Below, in pieces: positions 22,302-23,688 of a DNA stretch of 23,688 bases (the stretch's first letter is position 1; each line of letters opens with the position of its first letter). The notes below the pieces were generated by a model that was given only the letters and a program-made list of their open reading frames with translations, was not told where the DNA came from and did not search any database. Made by a program: the position numbers and the translations under genes. The DNA is from CAZXCK01 sp964639225 (GTDB lineage Bacteria; Chloroflexota; Anaerolineae; Aggregatilineales; Phototrophicaceae): positions 1-23,688 of the forward strand of contig CAZXCK010000065.1 of NCBI GenBank assembly GCA_964639225.1, given 5' to 3'.

Positions 22302-22865
22302 CTACCCGCCCAACCGGTAGTTGAGCGCAGCGCGCCCGCTTTCGGCCAGCAGCGCGGCGGCGATCGCCTTAACGCTGTCAATCACGATGAACGGCGCGAC
22401 GGCGTTAACCCACACGGCGGAAGCATCCATGCCGGTTGTCAGTTGCAGCCAGGCTGCACCAAACAGATACAGCACCGCTGTTCCGGCGATTCCGCCCAGC
22501 CAGCGCATCCACAACCGGTCGCCGCCGCGTTCGGCGAACAACCCGGCGGTATAGGCCAGCAGCGGAAAGCCGATCAGAAAGCCGGCTGTCGGCCCGGCGA
22601 AGGCCGCCATCCCCAATCCGCGCGCGTCCACCGGCAGGTTCATCGCCAGCAGCGTCAGGTACGCGACCTGACTGAGCGCGCCATCCCGCGAGCCGAGGAC
22701 CAGCCCTGCCAGCATGATAACGAACGTTTGCAGCGTGATGGGCGCGGCAGTCCCGATTTCGATGCTCAGGCGAGCCGACAGCACCGTGAGTAAGGCGAAT
22801 ACAGCGATCGTAGCCAGTCTCAGGCCCAGGCCGTTGTCCCGTGTCTGTGGAAAAGTACGCAGCAT
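22302..22865 (-). CDS. bioY: BioY-family biotin transporter S component
   Basis: A 187-residue integral membrane protein with about six hydrophobic segments. It is the biotin-binding S subunit of an energy-coupling-factor (ECF) transporter in the cytoplasmic membrane. Family signatures are PITLQTFVIMLAGLVLGS followed by GALSQVAYLTLLA, then the GPTAGFLIGFP loop. The T and A components are not in the window; BioY can share an ECF module encoded elsewhere or work alone. I chose ATG 22865 because GAGAGGA lies eight bases upstream; the frame extends to a GTG at 22916 with no family similarity. A -10-like TATATT is at 22905-22900 on the - strand. A strong GC hairpin follows the stop. The gene is apparently monocistronic. 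Confidence 0.92.
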   Translation of the reverse strand: MLRTFPQTRDNGLGLRLATIAVFALLTVLSARLSIEIGTAAPITLQTFVIMLAGLVLGSRDGALSQVAYLTLLAMNLPVDARGLGMAAFAGPTAGFLIGFPLLAYTAGLFAERGGDRLWMRWLGGIAGTAVLYLFGAAWLQLTTGMDASAVWVNAVAPFIVIDSVKAIAAALLAESGRAALNYRLGG

Positions 22866-22899
22866 CAGCAAATTCCTCTCGCTTAACTCAACACCATGC

Positions 22900-22905
22900 A
22901 ATATA
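22900..22905 (-). promoter_or_regulatory. possible -10 element of bioY
   Basis: TATATT on the - strand matches 5/6 of the -10 consensus and lies about 35 nt upstream of ATG 22865. No good -35 is visible 16-18 nt further up, so an activator or a more distant promoter is possible. Confidence 0.3.
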
Positions 22906-22953
22906 ACCAGTCGCACGCCCCGAAGTTACGCGGATGGGTGAGGTTGTGGCCGT

Positions 22954-23015
22954 CCAACGGACAAGAACGTGAGCGCGCTCGAAACATGAGCGCCTGCACG
23001 ACGCCTGTCCGCTGG
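22954..23015 (-). ncRNA. candidate structured RNA or cis element upstream of bioY
   Basis: Read on the - strand this 62-nt element folds as nested stems. An outer 10-bp stem CCAGCGGACA/TGTCCGTTGG has one G-T pair. A 4-bp CGTG/CACG comes next. An inner 6-bp GCGCTC/GAGCGC closes a 7-nt loop ATGTTTC. Internal loops of 5 and 4 nt and of 3 and 3 nt separate the stems. The G-T wobble in the outer stem forms on the - strand only, which suggests an RNA from that strand. It lies 89-150 nt upstream of bioY, possibly within its leader if transcription begins further up. I do not match it to any known RNA family. Confidence 0.35.
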
Positions 23016-23105
23016 CATAGCTGCTATGGGTGCTTAAGCCACAGATTTCTGCAAGCTGCTTTTCAAACCAGCGGGGAATCGCCGGGCTGACGCAAACGCT
23101 GCTGC

Positions 23106-23125
23106 TGTTCTCACATGTGCAAGAA
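23106..23125. promoter_or_regulatory. dyad GTTCT-CACATGTG-CA-AGAAC
   Basis: GTTCT (23106-23110) and AGAAC (23121-23125) flank the 8-bp palindrome CACATGTG (23111-23118), with a CA insertion on one side. It lies downstream of the methyltransferase stop and upstream of bioY. It may be an operator or the stem of a terminator-like hairpin; a T-tract is absent. Confidence 0.3.
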
Positions 23126-23196
23126 CGAAGATACGGACATGACAGACCAAGATTCACTTACTGAGCATTCAGGTTACCCATGCAGTTAAACAGCGT

Positions 23197-23688
23197 TCAA
23201 TCAGCTAACTTTCGTGCGACGTAGTAGCCGTAACTGACAAACGCCCGGTTTCGCTCATACAGATCAATCTCAGTTTCCTCGGCGGCAACGATGGCTTTGG
23301 CGGCATCTGAGTGGTCATGTGTTTCGAGAAATTCACTGAGACGCTGCTGCATGGGGCGGTAGTAATTGTCCAACCAGCAGTGCTCAGGCAGCACGAAATA
23401 TCCGACAGGCGAGAAGCCGTGCTTTTCTAAAACCGCTATCTTGGCTGACGCTGTATCGACTTCTGGATATTCCTCATCCCAGTATGCCTGAAGTTCTGTT
23501 GGTCGTTCACTGGTTAGCCACGTGAGTTCTGAAACCGCCAGTATCCCACCCGGTTTGAGAAACGGTTTCCAGGCGATAATCCCAGCTTCAAAGCCCATGT
23601 TATAGATTGCGCCTTCAGACCAAATGGCATCCAGCTCTTTTTCCTTGAATGAGAGATGCTCCATGGATTGCGCAAGTGTCGTGATTCG
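23197..23688 (-). CDS. SAM-dependent methyltransferase, partial (5' end outside the window)
   Basis: The C-terminal 163 codons of a class I methyltransferase. The frame stays open to the window edge, so the internal Met at 23664 is not the true start, and the SAM-binding GxGxG loop must lie outside. What is visible fits a small-molecule methyltransferase: the motif around LDAIWSEGAIYNMGFEAG, then the post-motif-II strand FLKPGGILAVSE, the WLTSERPTELQAYWDEEYPE region and VLPEHCW. The substrate is unknown. The base composition is visibly lower in GC than that of the other genes here (many A/T-ending codons), a possible sign of transfer. It runs in the same direction as bioY, but the 331-base gap argues against one operon. 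Confidence 0.75.
   Translation of the reverse strand, partial: RITTLAQSMEHLSFKEKELDAIWSEGAIYNMGFEAGIIAWKPFLKPGGILAVSELTWLTSERPTELQAYWDEEYPEVDTASAKIAVLEKHGFSPVGYFVLPEHCWLDNYYRPMQQRLSEFLETHDHSDAAKAIVAAEETEIDLYERNRAFVSYGYYVARKLAD

Larger units (their letters stand above)
22866..23196. other. non-coding region upstream of bioY, rich in dyads
   Basis: About 330 bases between bioY and the methyltransferase gene, both on the - strand. It contains the bioY ribosome site, a -10-like TATATT (22905-22900), a long multi-stem hairpin, a small CATAG-CTG-CTATG hairpin (23016-23028) and a dyad at 23106-23125. Short frames on both strands have no ribosome site or recognisable family. I see no known riboswitch signature and no clear T-tract terminator for the methyltransferase gene. 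Confidence 0.55.

Noticed and set aside
22952..23016. Integron attC recombination site
   Set aside because: GTCCAAC (22952-22958), that is GTTGGAC on the - strand, fits the attC core consensus, but its partner reads TGCCAGC instead of RYYYAAC. The element is 180 nt from the nearest stop codon and there is no integrase or cassette array.
22888..23157. Cys-rich 89-codon open frame on the - strand
   Set aside because: No ribosome site, no recognisable family, overlaps the bioY ribosome site and promoter region, and covers the structured element; most likely chance.

Overview
The window is GC-rich, densely coded bacterial DNA, roughly 60% GC by eye, with coding sequence on both strands. Gene content and style suggest a Chloroflexota-like organism, perhaps Anaerolineae. 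The hints are a long HEAT-like protein with LAPHLPPE repeats, a hybrid CheA in a compact chemosensory operon, Usp-DUF389 and SLC12-type transporters, and GC-rich codon use. This assignment is inference; no rRNA or ribosomal marker is present. I see no tRNA, CRISPR array, insertion sequence or prophage gene.

Left part (1-5462, + strand). After two small hairpins comes a Fur-family metalloregulator. It abuts, stop codon to start codon, a Usp-Usp-DUF389 membrane protein. Next is an RlmD/TrmA-like methyltransferase homologue that keeps its Fe-S cysteines but has Ser where the catalytic Cys should be. A promoter and a leader of about 240 nt precede a cold-shock protein. A textbook intrinsic terminator then precedes an inositol-monophosphatase-family gene.

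Middle (5485-12947). A 758-residue protein made almost wholly of about 17 HEAT-like repeats is on the - strand. It is followed on the + strand by a translationally coupled pair, a sugar-nucleotide pyrophosphorylase with a beta-helix tail and a phosphohexomutase, which probably make an NDP-sugar together. Across a convergent hairpin lies a full-length prokaryotic cation-chloride-cotransporter-like permease (- strand).

Right-centre (13060-21910, all - strand). This is a chemosensory operon in the order receiver-only regulator, degenerate GHKL/RsbT-like protein, CheR-TPR, CheW, dCache-HAMP-HAMP receptor, CheA-receiver hybrid, CheB, CheW. The parts list matches Wsp/ACF-type systems rather than flagellar chemotaxis: hybrid CheA, TPR-bearing CheR, two CheWs, no flagellar genes. 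No GGDEF output gene is present. The output is more likely the stand-alone receiver and/or the RsbT-like protein. This is the most system-like locus in the window.

Right edge (22265-23688, - strand). A BioY biotin transporter S component has a clear hairpin after its stop codon and a dyad-rich upstream region containing a multi-stem hairpin of about 62 nt. A SAM methyltransferase gene of visibly lower GC runs off the right edge, so its 5' end is missing.
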